Positions 7,375 through 15,356 of a stretch of DNA of 64,000 nucleotides are shown piece after piece. The position numbers and the translations under genes are program-made. Source of the stretch: Kaistia terrae (lineage in GTDB: Bacteria > Pseudomonadota > Alphaproteobacteria > Rhizobiales > Kaistiaceae); NCBI RefSeq assembly GCF_026344005.1, contig NZ_JAPKNH010000002.1:1-64000 (forward strand). The letters run 5' to 3'. Position 1 is the first letter of the stretch. Each line of letters opens with the position of its first letter. Under the pieces are notes generated by a model. It was given only the letters and a program-made list of their open reading frames with translations, did no database searches and was not told the DNA's origin.

Positions 7375-8361
7375 ATGACCTCTTCCCGCTTCGCGACACG
7401 TCTCAATTCCTTCGGCTCCGCGCCGGCGCTTTTCTGGCCCGATCTGAAGGGCAAGCCATCCATGATGCAGATGGCCGAGAGAGCCGCGACGGTAAACGGC
7501 CTTACCGATCTGGATCTGAACTATCCCGATCATGTCGGGGAAGAGCCCAGCCACCTCGCTCGACGCATCGGAGATCTCGGTCTCAGCGTTAACGGGCTCG
7601 CGATGCGCTACTACACCAATCCCGAATTCAAGCTCGGCGCCTTCACGAATCCGGACAGGATCGTGAGGCAGGAGGCTATCGACCTCACCAAGCGCGGCAT
7701 TGACGCGGCGCGGGCCATGGGCGCGAACCTGATGACGATCTGGCTCGGCCAGGACGGCTTCGACTATAATTTCCAGCTCGATTATGCGCGGGCCTGGGAC
7801 ATGGAGATCGAGGGCATCCGCGAGGTCGCCGCCCACGACCCGGAATGCCAGATCAGCATCGAATACAAGCCCGACGAACCGCGCGCGCACAGCCTGCTGC
7901 GGGACGCCGCCACCACGCTGCTGGCAATCGCCGATGCCGGTTCGCCGAACCTCGGCGTGACGATGGACTTCGCGCATTCGCTTTATGCCGGCGAGCAGCC
8001 CGCCTTCGCGGCGCATCTCATCCATCGCCGCAGCAAGCTGCTGGGCGTCCACCTCAACGATGGCTACGGCAAGCGCGATGACGGCCTGATGGTCGGCGCG
8101 GTGCATATGCGATCGACGCTCGAGCTGCTGCACCAGATCCGCCGCGACGGCTACACCGGCGCGCTCTATTTCGACACCTTCCCCGATCTCAGCGGTCTCG
8201 ATCCGGTCGCGGAGTGCGAAGCCAACATCGCCACGGTCAATCGGCTCTCCGCGATCGCCGATCGCCTGAATGGCGACAACCGGCTCGGGGAGGCGCTGGG
8301 ACGACAGAATGCGGTCGCCAGCCAAAGAATCGTCAACGAAGCCCTGATCGGCAGCGCCTGA
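7375..8361 (+). CDS. Sugar isomerase/epimerase (xylose-isomerase-like TIM barrel)
   Basis: A 328-residue soluble TIM-barrel enzyme of the AP-endonuclease-2 / xylose-isomerase-like superfamily. The four metal ligands are in order: E163 (ISIEYKPDEPR), D198 (TMDFAHS), H226 (GVHLNDGYG) and D267 (LYFDTFP). The HLNDG...DDGLMVG segment resembles the L-rhamnose isomerase / ketose 3-epimerase branch, so an aldose-ketose isomerase or epimerase acting on a free sugar is likely. It opens an operon with a ribose-type ABC transporter, an RpiR regulator and a PfkB kinase, so it probably converts the imported sugar before phosphorylation. The exact substrate cannot be read. Confidence 0.85.
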   Translation: MTSSRFATRLNSFGSAPALFWPDLKGKPSMMQMAERAATVNGLTDLDLNYPDHVGEEPSHLARRIGDLGLSVNGLAMRYYTNPEFKLGAFTNPDRIVRQEAIDLTKRGIDAARAMGANLMTIWLGQDGFDYNFQLDYARAWDMEIEGIREVAAHDPECQISIEYKPDEPRAHSLLRDAATTLLAIADAGSPNLGVTMDFAHSLYAGEQPAFAAHLIHRRSKLLGVHLNDGYGKRDDGLMVGAVHMRSTLELLHQIRRDGYTGALYFDTFPDLSGLDPVAECEANIATVNRLSAIADRLNGDNRLGEALGRQNAVASQRIVNEALIGSA

Positions 8362-8416
8362 TCGACGGTCGCATGCCGGCAGCGCATGTGCCGGCGTTCA
8401 CGGGAGGAGAATACCC

Positions 8417-9472
8417 ATGTCAATTCGCATGAAATCACTGGCTGCCGGTTGCGCGATCGCACTGCTGGCGGGTTTTGCCCACGCTCAAGAACTCGCGCCG
8501 CTCAATTCCGATACCGAGAAGGATCGCATCGACTGGTCGCAGCTTCAGGCCAAGTTCGGTGACGTGCCGGCCGCCCCTGCCGGCGCCAAGATCGGTGGCG
8601 TCTCCAAGACGCTGACCAACGAATACTGGCGCAGCCTCGGTGAGGGCTACCAGAACTACGGCAAGAAGAATGGTGTCGAGGTCGTCTACCAGGCCGCCCA
8701 GAACGAGGGCGACCAGCTCGGCCAGCTCTCCACTGCCGAGACCCTGATCTCGCAGGGCTTCAACGCGCTGCTGTTCTCGCCGCAGACGGACAACAACCTG
8801 CAGCCGGCGCTGGAAGCGGCGGAGAGCAAGGGCATTCCGGTCATCAACGTCAACGACGCCGTCATCCCCGGCGCCAGGCAGTATGTCGGCAACGTCCAGC
8901 GTGACAATGGCGTTCGGGTCGCCAAGTGGTTCCTCGCGAACCGTCCGCAGGGCGGCAAGGTGGCGGTCATCGAAGGGCAGGCAGGTGTATTCGCCGCCGG
9001 TCAGCGCACCAAGGGCTTCACCGAGACGGTCACCGATGGCGGAAAGTTCACCGTCGTCGCCAGCGTCCCCGGCAATTGGGATCGCCAGCTCGCCTATGAC
9101 AGCGCGGCCACCATTTTGCAGCAGAACCCGGACCTGGTCGGCTTCTACGCCAACAACGACGGAATGGCGCTCGGCGTTGTCGAGGCCGTGAAGGCCGCCG
9201 GCCTGCAGGACAAGGTTGTCGTGTTCGGCACGGACGGCATTTCCGACGCCTACAACTCGATCAAGGCAGGCGAGCTCACCGGTACCGTTGACTCCTTCCC
9301 GGTCCTGACCGGCGAGGTCAGCATGGAAGTCGCGCTGCGCCTGCTCGGCAAGCAGGCCATTCCCCGCGTGGTCTCGACCCCGCAGGCGCTGATCACCAAG
9401 GACAATGTCGCGACCTACTCCGCCACCGGCGACGAGCTTCGCAAGGTTCTGCTGGCCCAGCCGGCCGAATGA
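8417..9472 (+). CDS. Sugar ABC transporter periplasmic substrate-binding protein
   Basis: A 351-residue exported protein of the type I (ribose/galactose-binding, Peripla_BP_4) fold. The signal peptide covers about residues 1-23 (cleavage after AHA). It carries family landmarks such as QGFNALLFSPQTDN, the TDGISDAYNSIKAGELTGTV hinge region and a C-terminal GKQAIPRVVSTP. GGAGGA precedes ATG 8417; ATG 8429 is an alternative. It is followed by a strong stem-loop (9480-9505) before the ATPase gene, typical of operons where the binding protein is made in excess. Confidence 0.93.
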   Translation: MSIRMKSLAAGCAIALLAGFAHAQELAPLNSDTEKDRIDWSQLQAKFGDVPAAPAGAKIGGVSKTLTNEYWRSLGEGYQNYGKKNGVEVVYQAAQNEGDQLGQLSTAETLISQGFNALLFSPQTDNNLQPALEAAESKGIPVINVNDAVIPGARQYVGNVQRDNGVRVAKWFLANRPQGGKVAVIEGQAGVFAAGQRTKGFTETVTDGGKFTVVASVPGNWDRQLAYDSAATILQQNPDLVGFYANNDGMALGVVEAVKAAGLQDKVVVFGTDGISDAYNSIKAGELTGTVDSFPVLTGEVSMEVALRLLGKQAIPRVVSTPQALITKDNVATYSATGDELRKVLLAQPAE

Positions 9473-9479
9473 TGCGGCA

Positions 9480-9505
9480 GGGGCTCGGTCATCAGGCCGA
9501 GCCCC
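9480..9505 (+). terminator. Intercistronic stem-loop after binding-protein gene
   Basis: A perfect 9 bp stem (GGGGCTCGG/CCGAGCCCC) with an 8-base loop directly downstream of the binding-protein stop. Without a long T-run it probably stabilises the upstream mRNA or terminates partially, giving more binding protein than ATPase. Confidence 0.65.
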
Positions 9506-9557
9506 GCTTTCGTTCCGGGCGAGCGCGCCAGGGAAGACGTGCCATGGGAGGCGTGTT

Positions 9558-11084
9558 GTGACGAATGTTGTGGTTGATCGCCTGAAACTGACCGGCATCG
9601 GCAAGAGCTTCGGGACGCTGCGCGCGCTCGATGGGGTCGAAATGTCGGTCCGGCCCGGCACCGTGCACGGCCTCCTGGGGGAGAACGGCGCCGGTAAATC
9701 CACGCTGTTGAACATCCTTTCCGGCGTGTTCGCGCCATCGTCGGGGCATATCGAGATCGACGGCGTACGTGTCGCGGGCCATGGGCCAAAGGCGGCGAGG
9801 CGCGCCGGGATCGCCATGATCCACCAGGAGCTTCAGCACGTTCCGGAGCTTTCCGTCGCGCAGAACATGTTTCTCGGCCGTCCTTTGATCGCCGGCGGCG
9901 TCTTCGTTGCCCGTCGTCTGCAGGAGCAGGCCGCGGCCGACGCGCTGGCGCCTCTGGACCGCTCCATCGATCCATCCGCGCCGATCCGCACGCTCAAGGT
10001 CGCACAGCGGCAGATCGTCGAAATCGCGCGCGCCATGATGGAAGACGCCAAGGTGCTGGCGATGGATGAGCCGACATCGAGTCTCACTCCGGCCGAGTTC
10101 GAGCGGCTCGCAATCCTGATTGCCGACCTCGCCGCCAAGGGCGTCTCGGTCATCTATGTTTCGCACAAGATGGACGAAGTATTCCGTGTCTGCGAGACCG
10201 CGACGATCCTGCGCGATGGCCGCAAGGTCGCTGACGTCATCATGAAGGACACGACGGAAAGCGCCGTGATCGCACGGATGGTCGGGCGTGAACTGGCGGT
10301 GGCCGGTCACCAGAGCTTCGTGCAGGGCGACATTGTGCTCGAAGTCGAGGGTTTGACCCGCGCAACAGCGGTTCGTGATGCCAGCCTCACGCTGCACCGC
10401 GGCGAAGTCCTGGGCATATCGGGCCTTGTGGGTGCCGGTCGGACCGAACTCCTTCGCCTGATCGCCGGTGTGGACCAGCCCGATGCGGGCGAGATCCGCG
10501 TTCGGGGTCGGCGGCTTCCGCTCGGCAATCCGCGCACGGCCATCGCCGCCGGGCTAGGCCTGTTGCCGGAAGAGCGCAAGCGTGAAGGCATCGTGGCGCG
10601 ACGGCCGGTGAGCAGCAACATTGCCCTGCCATCCATGCGGCGGTTTTCGCGCTTCGGCTTCATGAACAGAAGGGCGGTCGCCCGGGAAAGCCTCGCCCTG
10701 ATGACCGACCTCAATCTGCGGCCGCTCAGCATCGAGCGTCCGATCGGCCAGTTTTCCGGAGGCAACCAGCAAAAGGCCATCATCGGGCGCTGGATCGCGG
10801 CGGGCGCACAGATCCTGCTGTTCGACGAACCGACGCGTGGCATCGATGTCGGCGCCAAGGCGGAAATCTATGCGCTTATCGAAAAGCTGGCATCCGAGGG
10901 GCGCTCCATGATCGTCGTCTCATCGGAGCTGCCGGAGATCCTGCGCGTCTCCGATCGCGTCCTTGTCATGCGGGAAGGCCGGATCGCCGGCGTGCTGGAA
11001 CGGGACGAGATGAGCGAAGAAGCCATCGTCGCGCTGGCCGTGCCGCAATCCGCCCCCCGCGCCGCCTCCATCTCAAGGTCCTAG
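9558..11084 (+). CDS. Sugar ABC transporter ATP-binding protein, two tandem nucleotide-binding domains
   Basis: A 508-residue RbsA/MglA-type ATPase. NBD1 has Walker A GENGAGKST, a degenerate signature KVAQRQIVEIA and Walker B LAMDEPTSSL. NBD2 has the usual degenerate Walker A (GLVGAGRTEL), intact signature FSGGNQQK and Walker B LLFDEPTRGID. This asymmetry is normal for carbohydrate transporters of this class. GTG 9558 with GGGAGG six bases upstream is the start; the frame extends further 5' without a ribosome site. The partner permease follows two bases after the stop. Confidence 0.95.
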   Translation: MTNVVVDRLKLTGIGKSFGTLRALDGVEMSVRPGTVHGLLGENGAGKSTLLNILSGVFAPSSGHIEIDGVRVAGHGPKAARRAGIAMIHQELQHVPELSVAQNMFLGRPLIAGGVFVARRLQEQAAADALAPLDRSIDPSAPIRTLKVAQRQIVEIARAMMEDAKVLAMDEPTSSLTPAEFERLAILIADLAAKGVSVIYVSHKMDEVFRVCETATILRDGRKVADVIMKDTTESAVIARMVGRELAVAGHQSFVQGDIVLEVEGLTRATAVRDASLTLHRGEVLGISGLVGAGRTELLRLIAGVDQPDAGEIRVRGRRLPLGNPRTAIAAGLGLLPEERKREGIVARRPVSSNIALPSMRRFSRFGFMNRRAVARESLALMTDLNLRPLSIERPIGQFSGGNQQKAIIGRWIAAGAQILLFDEPTRGIDVGAKAEIYALIEKLASEGRSMIVVSSELPEILRVSDRVLVMREGRIAGVLERDEMSEEAIVALAVPQSAPRAASISRS

Positions 11085-11086
11085 TC

Positions 11087-12064
11087 ATGTCGACATCGAA
11101 CAGCACTGCATTGAACAAGGTTGAGAAGAAGTTCGCGCTTCCGGTCGGGCTGCGCGATGCCGGCACCTTGCTCGGCCTGGTCGTGATCGTTGTCGTCTTC
11201 TCGATCCTCAGTCCCAATTTCCTGACCGAGCAGAACGTTCTCAACATTCTGCAACAGTCCTCGATCAATGCCTGCGTCGCCCTCGGCATGACGCTGGTCA
11301 TCATTTCCGGCGGCATCGACCTGTCGGTAGGCCCGATCGCGGCAATCTCCGCCGTCGCTGTCGCCGTGCTGATGGCGGCCGGCGTCCCCATCGCCCTCGC
11401 CATTCCGATCGCGCTCTGCTTCGGTATGGCGGCGGGCGGCATCAACGGCGCGCTCGTCACCTTTGGCGGGCTGCAGCCCTTCATCGTCACGCTCGGCACG
11501 CTCTCGCTCTATCGCGCCATCTCGCTGATCTACACCGGCGGCAACCCGATCTTCGGCATTCCCCCGGCCTTCCGCGCCTTGACCAACTCGACGATCTTCG
11601 GTGTGCCGAATCCGGTCGTCATCGTCGCTGTGCTCGCCGCCATCATCTGGGTGGTCCTGAACAAGACGCCGCTTGGCGAGTATTTCCTGGCGGTGGGCGG
11701 CAACCAGGAGGCGTCGCGCATCGCCGGCGTGCCCGTCACCCGGACGAAAATCGCCAGCTATGTAATCTCGGGCGGCCTTGCCGCGGTCGCCGGCCTGATC
11801 CTGGTGGGTCGCCTTGGCGCGGCCGATCCGACGCTCGGCAATCTCTGGGAACTCGACGCCATCGCGGCGGCGGCAATCGGCGGCGCCTCGCTGATGGGCG
11901 GCAAGGGCTCGATCGTCGGCACGCTGCTCGGGGCGATCATTCTCGGCAGCCTGCGCAACGGCCTGACATTGATGAATGTGCAGGCGTTCTACCAACTTCT
12001 GGCCACCGGCCTTATCATCCTCGTCGCGATGCTGATCGACCGCGCGACAAGGGGCAGGGAATGA
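11087..12064 (+). CDS. Sugar ABC transporter permease (RbsC-like)
   Basis: A 325-residue inner-membrane protein with eight to ten hydrophobic segments and the BPD_transp_2 landmarks ISGGIDLSVGPIAAISA, LGTLSLYRAISLIYTGG and a C-terminal IGGASLMGGKGSIVGTLLGA. It forms the membrane channel with the ATPase encoded just upstream. Its stop overlaps the start of the RpiR regulator gene by four bases (ATGA), so regulator and transporter are produced together. Confidence 0.95.
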   Translation: MSTSNSTALNKVEKKFALPVGLRDAGTLLGLVVIVVVFSILSPNFLTEQNVLNILQQSSINACVALGMTLVIISGGIDLSVGPIAAISAVAVAVLMAAGVPIALAIPIALCFGMAAGGINGALVTFGGLQPFIVTLGTLSLYRAISLIYTGGNPIFGIPPAFRALTNSTIFGVPNPVVIVAVLAAIIWVVLNKTPLGEYFLAVGGNQEASRIAGVPVTRTKIASYVISGGLAAVAGLILVGRLGAADPTLGNLWELDAIAAAAIGGASLMGGKGSIVGTLLGAIILGSLRNGLTLMNVQAFYQLLATGLIILVAMLIDRATRGRE

Positions 12065-12930
12065 ACGTATCCATCCAGGATCCAAGGACGGTGGGGCCAC
12101 GCATCCGCATGATGATGCCCCACCTCACGCCGCTTGAGGCGCGCGTGGTCGATACGATCCTCGGCCGCCGGGATTTTGATGGCACCACGCCGCTGAAGTC
12201 TGTCGCCGAAGACGCCGGCGTCTCGGAGGCCATGGTCGTCAAGATCGTCAAGAAGCTCGGCTTTGATGGATTTCGTCATTTTCGCACGGCCTTGGATGAC
12301 TACAACCGGCTGCCCACCGCCGAATTGCATCAGGAGCTGTCCCCCGACGATAGCGGCCGTGAGATCGCCCAAAAAGTTTTCCGCACCTCGATCCACGCGC
12401 TCGAGGAAACCCTGTCGATCCTCGATCCGGAGAGTTTCGAGCGCGCCGCCGACCTGATTTTTCATGCCAGGCAGCGCGACCTCTACGGCATTGGCGGGTC
12501 GGCGCAGATCGCGCGCGATGTGGCGCACAAATTCCTGCGCATCGGCATCCGCACCAACGTCTTCGACGACGCGCACATGATGTTGATGTCGGCAGCCTTG
12601 CTGGGTCCGGACGATGTGGCGATCGGCTTCTCGCATTCCGGCGCCACCAGCGCGGTAATCGAGGCGATCGAGCTCGCACGACGCCGGGGCGCGCGCATCC
12701 TTGTCGTCACCAACTATGACACCTCGCCCCTGGCGGCGATTGCCGATGTCGTGTTGTGCTCGACGGCACAGGGGTCGCCGATCCTGGGCGAGAACGCGGC
12801 GGCCCGTATCGCGCAGCTCGTCATCCTCGACGCCGTCTTCGCAGCCGTCGCGCAGCGCGACCTGGATGCGGCTGAGAAAAACCTCGCGGCGACCATGCGC
12901 GCCGTCACAGCGAAGCGGCGAACAACATGA
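12061..12930 (+). CDS. RpiR-family transcriptional regulator
   Basis: A 289-residue regulator. The N-terminal RpiR helix-turn-helix spans about residues 20-90 (LKSVAEDAGVSEAMVVKIVKKLGFDGFRHFR). The C-terminal SIS domain (about 125-260) has the sugar-phosphate loop YGIGGSAQIARDVAHKFLRIG and GFSHSGATSAVIEAIELARRRG. RpiR proteins sense a phosphosugar, here most likely the product of the kinase encoded next. It overlaps the permease and kinase genes by four bases on each side, and probably controls the promoter at 7317. Confidence 0.94.
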   Translation: MNVSIQDPRTVGPRIRMMMPHLTPLEARVVDTILGRRDFDGTTPLKSVAEDAGVSEAMVVKIVKKLGFDGFRHFRTALDDYNRLPTAELHQELSPDDSGREIAQKVFRTSIHALEETLSILDPESFERAADLIFHARQRDLYGIGGSAQIARDVAHKFLRIGIRTNVFDDAHMMLMSAALLGPDDVAIGFSHSGATSAVIEAIELARRRGARILVVTNYDTSPLAAIADVVLCSTAQGSPILGENAAARIAQLVILDAVFAAVAQRDLDAAEKNLAATMRAVTAKRRTT

Positions 12931-13805
12931 ACGAACCGATCCGCCCGGCGATTGTCGTCGTGGGCAGCCTTCACTACGACATCATGGTCGATGCCCCCGA
13001 CCGCCCCCGCAAGGGCGAAACGGTGACCGGCTACGCCTGGCGACCGAAATTCGGCGGCAAGGGCGGCAACCAGGCGGTGGCCGCGGCCAGAGCCGGCGCA
13101 CAGGTCAGGATGGCCGGCGCCATCGGCGATGATGATTTTGGGCCGTTCCTGCTCGACCATCTGAACGCCGCTGGCGTGGATTGCTCGCGGATAGAGCGCC
13201 TGTCGGGCGTCGGCTCCGGCATGAGTGTCGCCATATCGGATTCAGAGGGCGATTACGGCGCCGTCATCGTGTCCGGCGCGAACCTGAAGATCGATCTGGC
13301 CGCGCTCGCCGAGCCGGATCTCTGGCAGGGCGTCCGCATGCTCATTCTTCAAAATGAGGTGCCCGAAGCGGTCAACATTCATGCGGCCCGGGCAGCGCGC
13401 TCCCGGGGCGTCATCGTCTGTGTCAACGCCGCTCCCTACCGTCCTTTTTCGCCAGAGTTCGTCGACCTGATCGACGTGCTCGTCGTCAACGCCATCGAGG
13501 CTGAACAACTGGGTAGCGTGGCCGTCGTCGATCTTGCTTCCGCCGCTCAAGCCGCCGCTTTCCTGTCGCAGAATTTCGCAACCGTGGTGGTCACGGCCGG
13601 CGGCGATGGCGTTGCCGGCCAAAAGCGCGGCGAAACCCCGATCCGCCTTCCTGCCAAGCCTGTGGACCTCATCAGCACGCATGGCGCCGGCGACGTGTTT
13701 GTCGGCGCTCTCGCCAGTTCGTTGGCCAACGACCTGTCATTTTCCGAATGCATCGCCGCAGCGAACGAGGCCGCTTCGCTTCACGTTTCAACGCGGCACG
13801 AATGA
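12927..13805 (+). CDS. PfkB-family carbohydrate kinase (ribokinase-like)
   Basis: A 292-residue kinase. The N-terminal PfkB motif is GGKGGNQAVAAARAGA (about residues 40-55) and the C-terminal motif is STHGAGDVFVGALAS with the catalytic Asp. MAGAIGDDDFG and VVTAGGDGV are as in ribokinases. It should phosphorylate the sugar released by the isomerase, producing the effector of the adjacent RpiR protein. It is the last gene of the operon, followed by a large hairpin. Substrate could be a pentose or ketohexose; the sequence does not decide. Confidence 0.92.
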   Translation: MNEPIRPAIVVVGSLHYDIMVDAPDRPRKGETVTGYAWRPKFGGKGGNQAVAAARAGAQVRMAGAIGDDDFGPFLLDHLNAAGVDCSRIERLSGVGSGMSVAISDSEGDYGAVIVSGANLKIDLAALAEPDLWQGVRMLILQNEVPEAVNIHAARAARSRGVIVCVNAAPYRPFSPEFVDLIDVLVVNAIEAEQLGSVAVVDLASAAQAAAFLSQNFATVVVTAGGDGVAGQKRGETPIRLPAKPVDLISTHGAGDVFVGALASSLANDLSFSECIAAANEAASLHVSTRHE

Positions 13806-13850
13806 GCTCCATCAGAGCGTCTGCAATGGCTTAGCGGAATTCCAACGGAA

Positions 13851-13878
13851 CCCGCCGACCCCTGGGGGCGTCGGCGGG
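13851..13878. terminator. Bidirectional terminator-like hairpin
   Basis: A perfect 9 bp stem CCCGCCGAC/GTCGGCGGG with a 10-base loop between the end of the sugar operon and the convergent small gene ending at 13910. No T-run is present, so efficiency is uncertain, but placement between convergent units supports a terminator role. Confidence 0.6.
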
Positions 13879-13909
13879 ACAGATGACTGGCAGGCCAGGC
13901 GGCTTGGCT

Positions 13910-14179
13910 TCAGCCGCCACCATGTTCATCGGCATAAGCGATGCCGGCTTCGACTTCACTGATCGCCTGCAGGACGAGCTGCGCCGCCCGTTCCTTGTGG
14001 CCGCCCTTGTTGGGGGTGGCGCGGTGCAGGGCATTCAGCGCGGCCTGGAGCGCGCCAAGCGCATCTTCCATGTTTCCCTGTTCTGCGGCGGCAGGCGTCG
14101 CTCCCGCCAGGGTGGTCGCGGCGACGAGGGTCGCGCTCAGCGCCACGAACTGGCGGCGGGTCGAGGTGTCGTGGGTCAT
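13910..14179 (-). CDS. Small exported protein with Tat-type signal
   Basis: An 89-residue protein. It begins with STRRQFVALSATLVAATTLAG, a twin-arginine signal with RRQF followed by a hydrophobic stretch and an AAA cleavage region near residue 32. The mature part is a ~55-residue helical segment with no cysteines or metal motif. ATG 14179 with AGGA upstream is preferred to 14227. It lies just downstream of, and in the same direction as, the LTXXQ-type protein gene, suggesting a small periplasmic stress or envelope unit. Function unknown. Confidence 0.7.
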   Translation of the reverse strand: MTHDTSTRRQFVALSATLVAATTLAGATPAAAEQGNMEDALGALQAALNALHRATPNKGGHKERAAQLVLQAISEVEAGIAYADEHGGG

Positions 14180-14202
14180 GTCCAAATTCCTGAAGCCCGG
14201 TT

Positions 14203-14703
14203 CTAGTTTTCGTCTTCGAAGATCCACAGGTCGGCCGTCGGCTGCGGGCCGTTGGCGTTGTCGATCATGCCGAGGAAGGCCGGAATCCGACGCTTCTGTT
14301 CCTCGCTGAGCGAGGCGACCAGCGGACGCGCTGCCGCGGCCACGGCCTTGAGCGCCTGGCCGCGCGTGATTTCGGCATCGGCAATGCGGTCGAGCACGTC
14401 GACGAAATCCGATGGCGGTGCTGCCTCGGCGCGCTGCTTGCCGCGGGCAAGGGCTTCCGTCGCCGCATTGCGGATCGCGGTTTCGAGTCCGGCCCAGAGC
14501 TTTTCCTGGTCCGGCGTCAAGCCGGCAACGGTCTTCAGCGCGATCAGACGCGCATCCAGAACCGCCTTCGCATCGATATCGGAATAGAGATCGACGGCCG
14601 GCGGCAGGTCAGGCGCGGGAGCGTCCTGCGCCCGGGCCGAGAGGGATGCGGTCAGGAGCATGAGGGATGCGGCCGCAGCCACGGAAATTGCCTTGATGGG
14701 CAT
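14203..14703 (-). CDS. Periplasmic LTXXQ-motif (Spy/CpxP-like) protein
   Basis: A 166-residue exported protein. The signal peptide spans residues 1 to ~26 (cleavage after ARA). Two LT-x-x-Q-like motifs, LTPDQEKLW and LSEEQKRRIPAFL, separated by a helical segment, are characteristic of the LTXXQ/Spy/CpxP fold, whose members act as periplasmic chaperones or stress sensors. ATG 14703 is used rather than the TTG at 14709. It lies upstream of the Tat-signal protein gene. Confidence 0.78.
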   Translation of the reverse strand: MPIKAISVAAAASLMLLTASLSARAQDAPAPDLPPAVDLYSDIDAKAVLDARLIALKTVAGLTPDQEKLWAGLETAIRNAATEALARGKQRAEAAPPSDFVDVLDRIADAEITRGQALKAVAAAARPLVASLSEEQKRRIPAFLGMIDNANGPQPTADLWIFEDEN

Positions 14704-14738
14704 TTTCAAAACTCTCAGTTTGAATGGCTGAATGGAGG

Positions 14739-15080
14739 TTACTGCCAGTTACCGTTGGGCAGGCGGCCGTGATACGGCGTGTTGCGGCAGTGGCCCCACG
14801 GTCCGCGCCAGGAGCCGGGAGGGCAGCCATTGCCGAAATAGCCGTAGCCGCCGGACGGGTAGGCATAGCCGCCGCCGGGCAGCGGGCCGGAATAGGGAGT
14901 ATTGCGGCAGCCGCCCCACGGGCCGCGCCATGCGTTGGGGCCGCAACCTTGTGCCGCCTTGACTACGAGTTCCGGAGCTGTCGCCGAGTTGACGGCAGGC
15001 AAAGCCGATGCATTCGAGAGCGACGCCCCAAACAATATTGCGCCAAGCAGGATTTTGGAAATATTCAAAACAATCTCCAT
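14739..15080 (-). CDS. GCG_CRPN repeat-type exported small protein
   Basis: A 113-residue exported protein. A signal peptide (about residues 1-26, ending SNASA) is followed by two near-identical blocks: GCGPNAWRGPWGGCRNTPY and GCPPGSWRGPWGHCRNTPY, joined by a Gly/Tyr/Pro-rich linker. This is the architecture of GCG_CRPN prefix-to-repeats proteins found in many Hyphomicrobiales. The four cysteines could form disulfides in the periplasm or cell surface. Function unknown. It is first of three minus-strand exported-protein genes. Confidence 0.85.
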   Translation of the reverse strand: MEIVLNISKILLGAILFGASLSNASALPAVNSATAPELVVKAAQGCGPNAWRGPWGGCRNTPYSGPLPGGGYAYPSGGYGYFGNGCPPGSWRGPWGHCRNTPYHGRLPNGNWQ

Positions 15081-15356
15081 TTGCGTAAGGTGTGACCCAC
15101 CGGTGTGTACCGTCGAATTATCGACAGGAACAAGCGTATAAATTCAGCATTTCATCGATGTGACCGAGCGGCAGTTGTAGAAAATAGGAGAGCCGCCGAT
15201 CCCGGATCCGCCGGGCGACTGGTGCGGGCCGAAGCGGCGAAGTTCGAGGCGGGTTTACGCCTGATCCTCGATGGCGCGTGCGCGATCCGCACAGGCCAAA
15301 AGCCGGCAGGATGAGACGCGCGGTCGAACCTGGAGATACGGTAGTCCAGCCGATTT

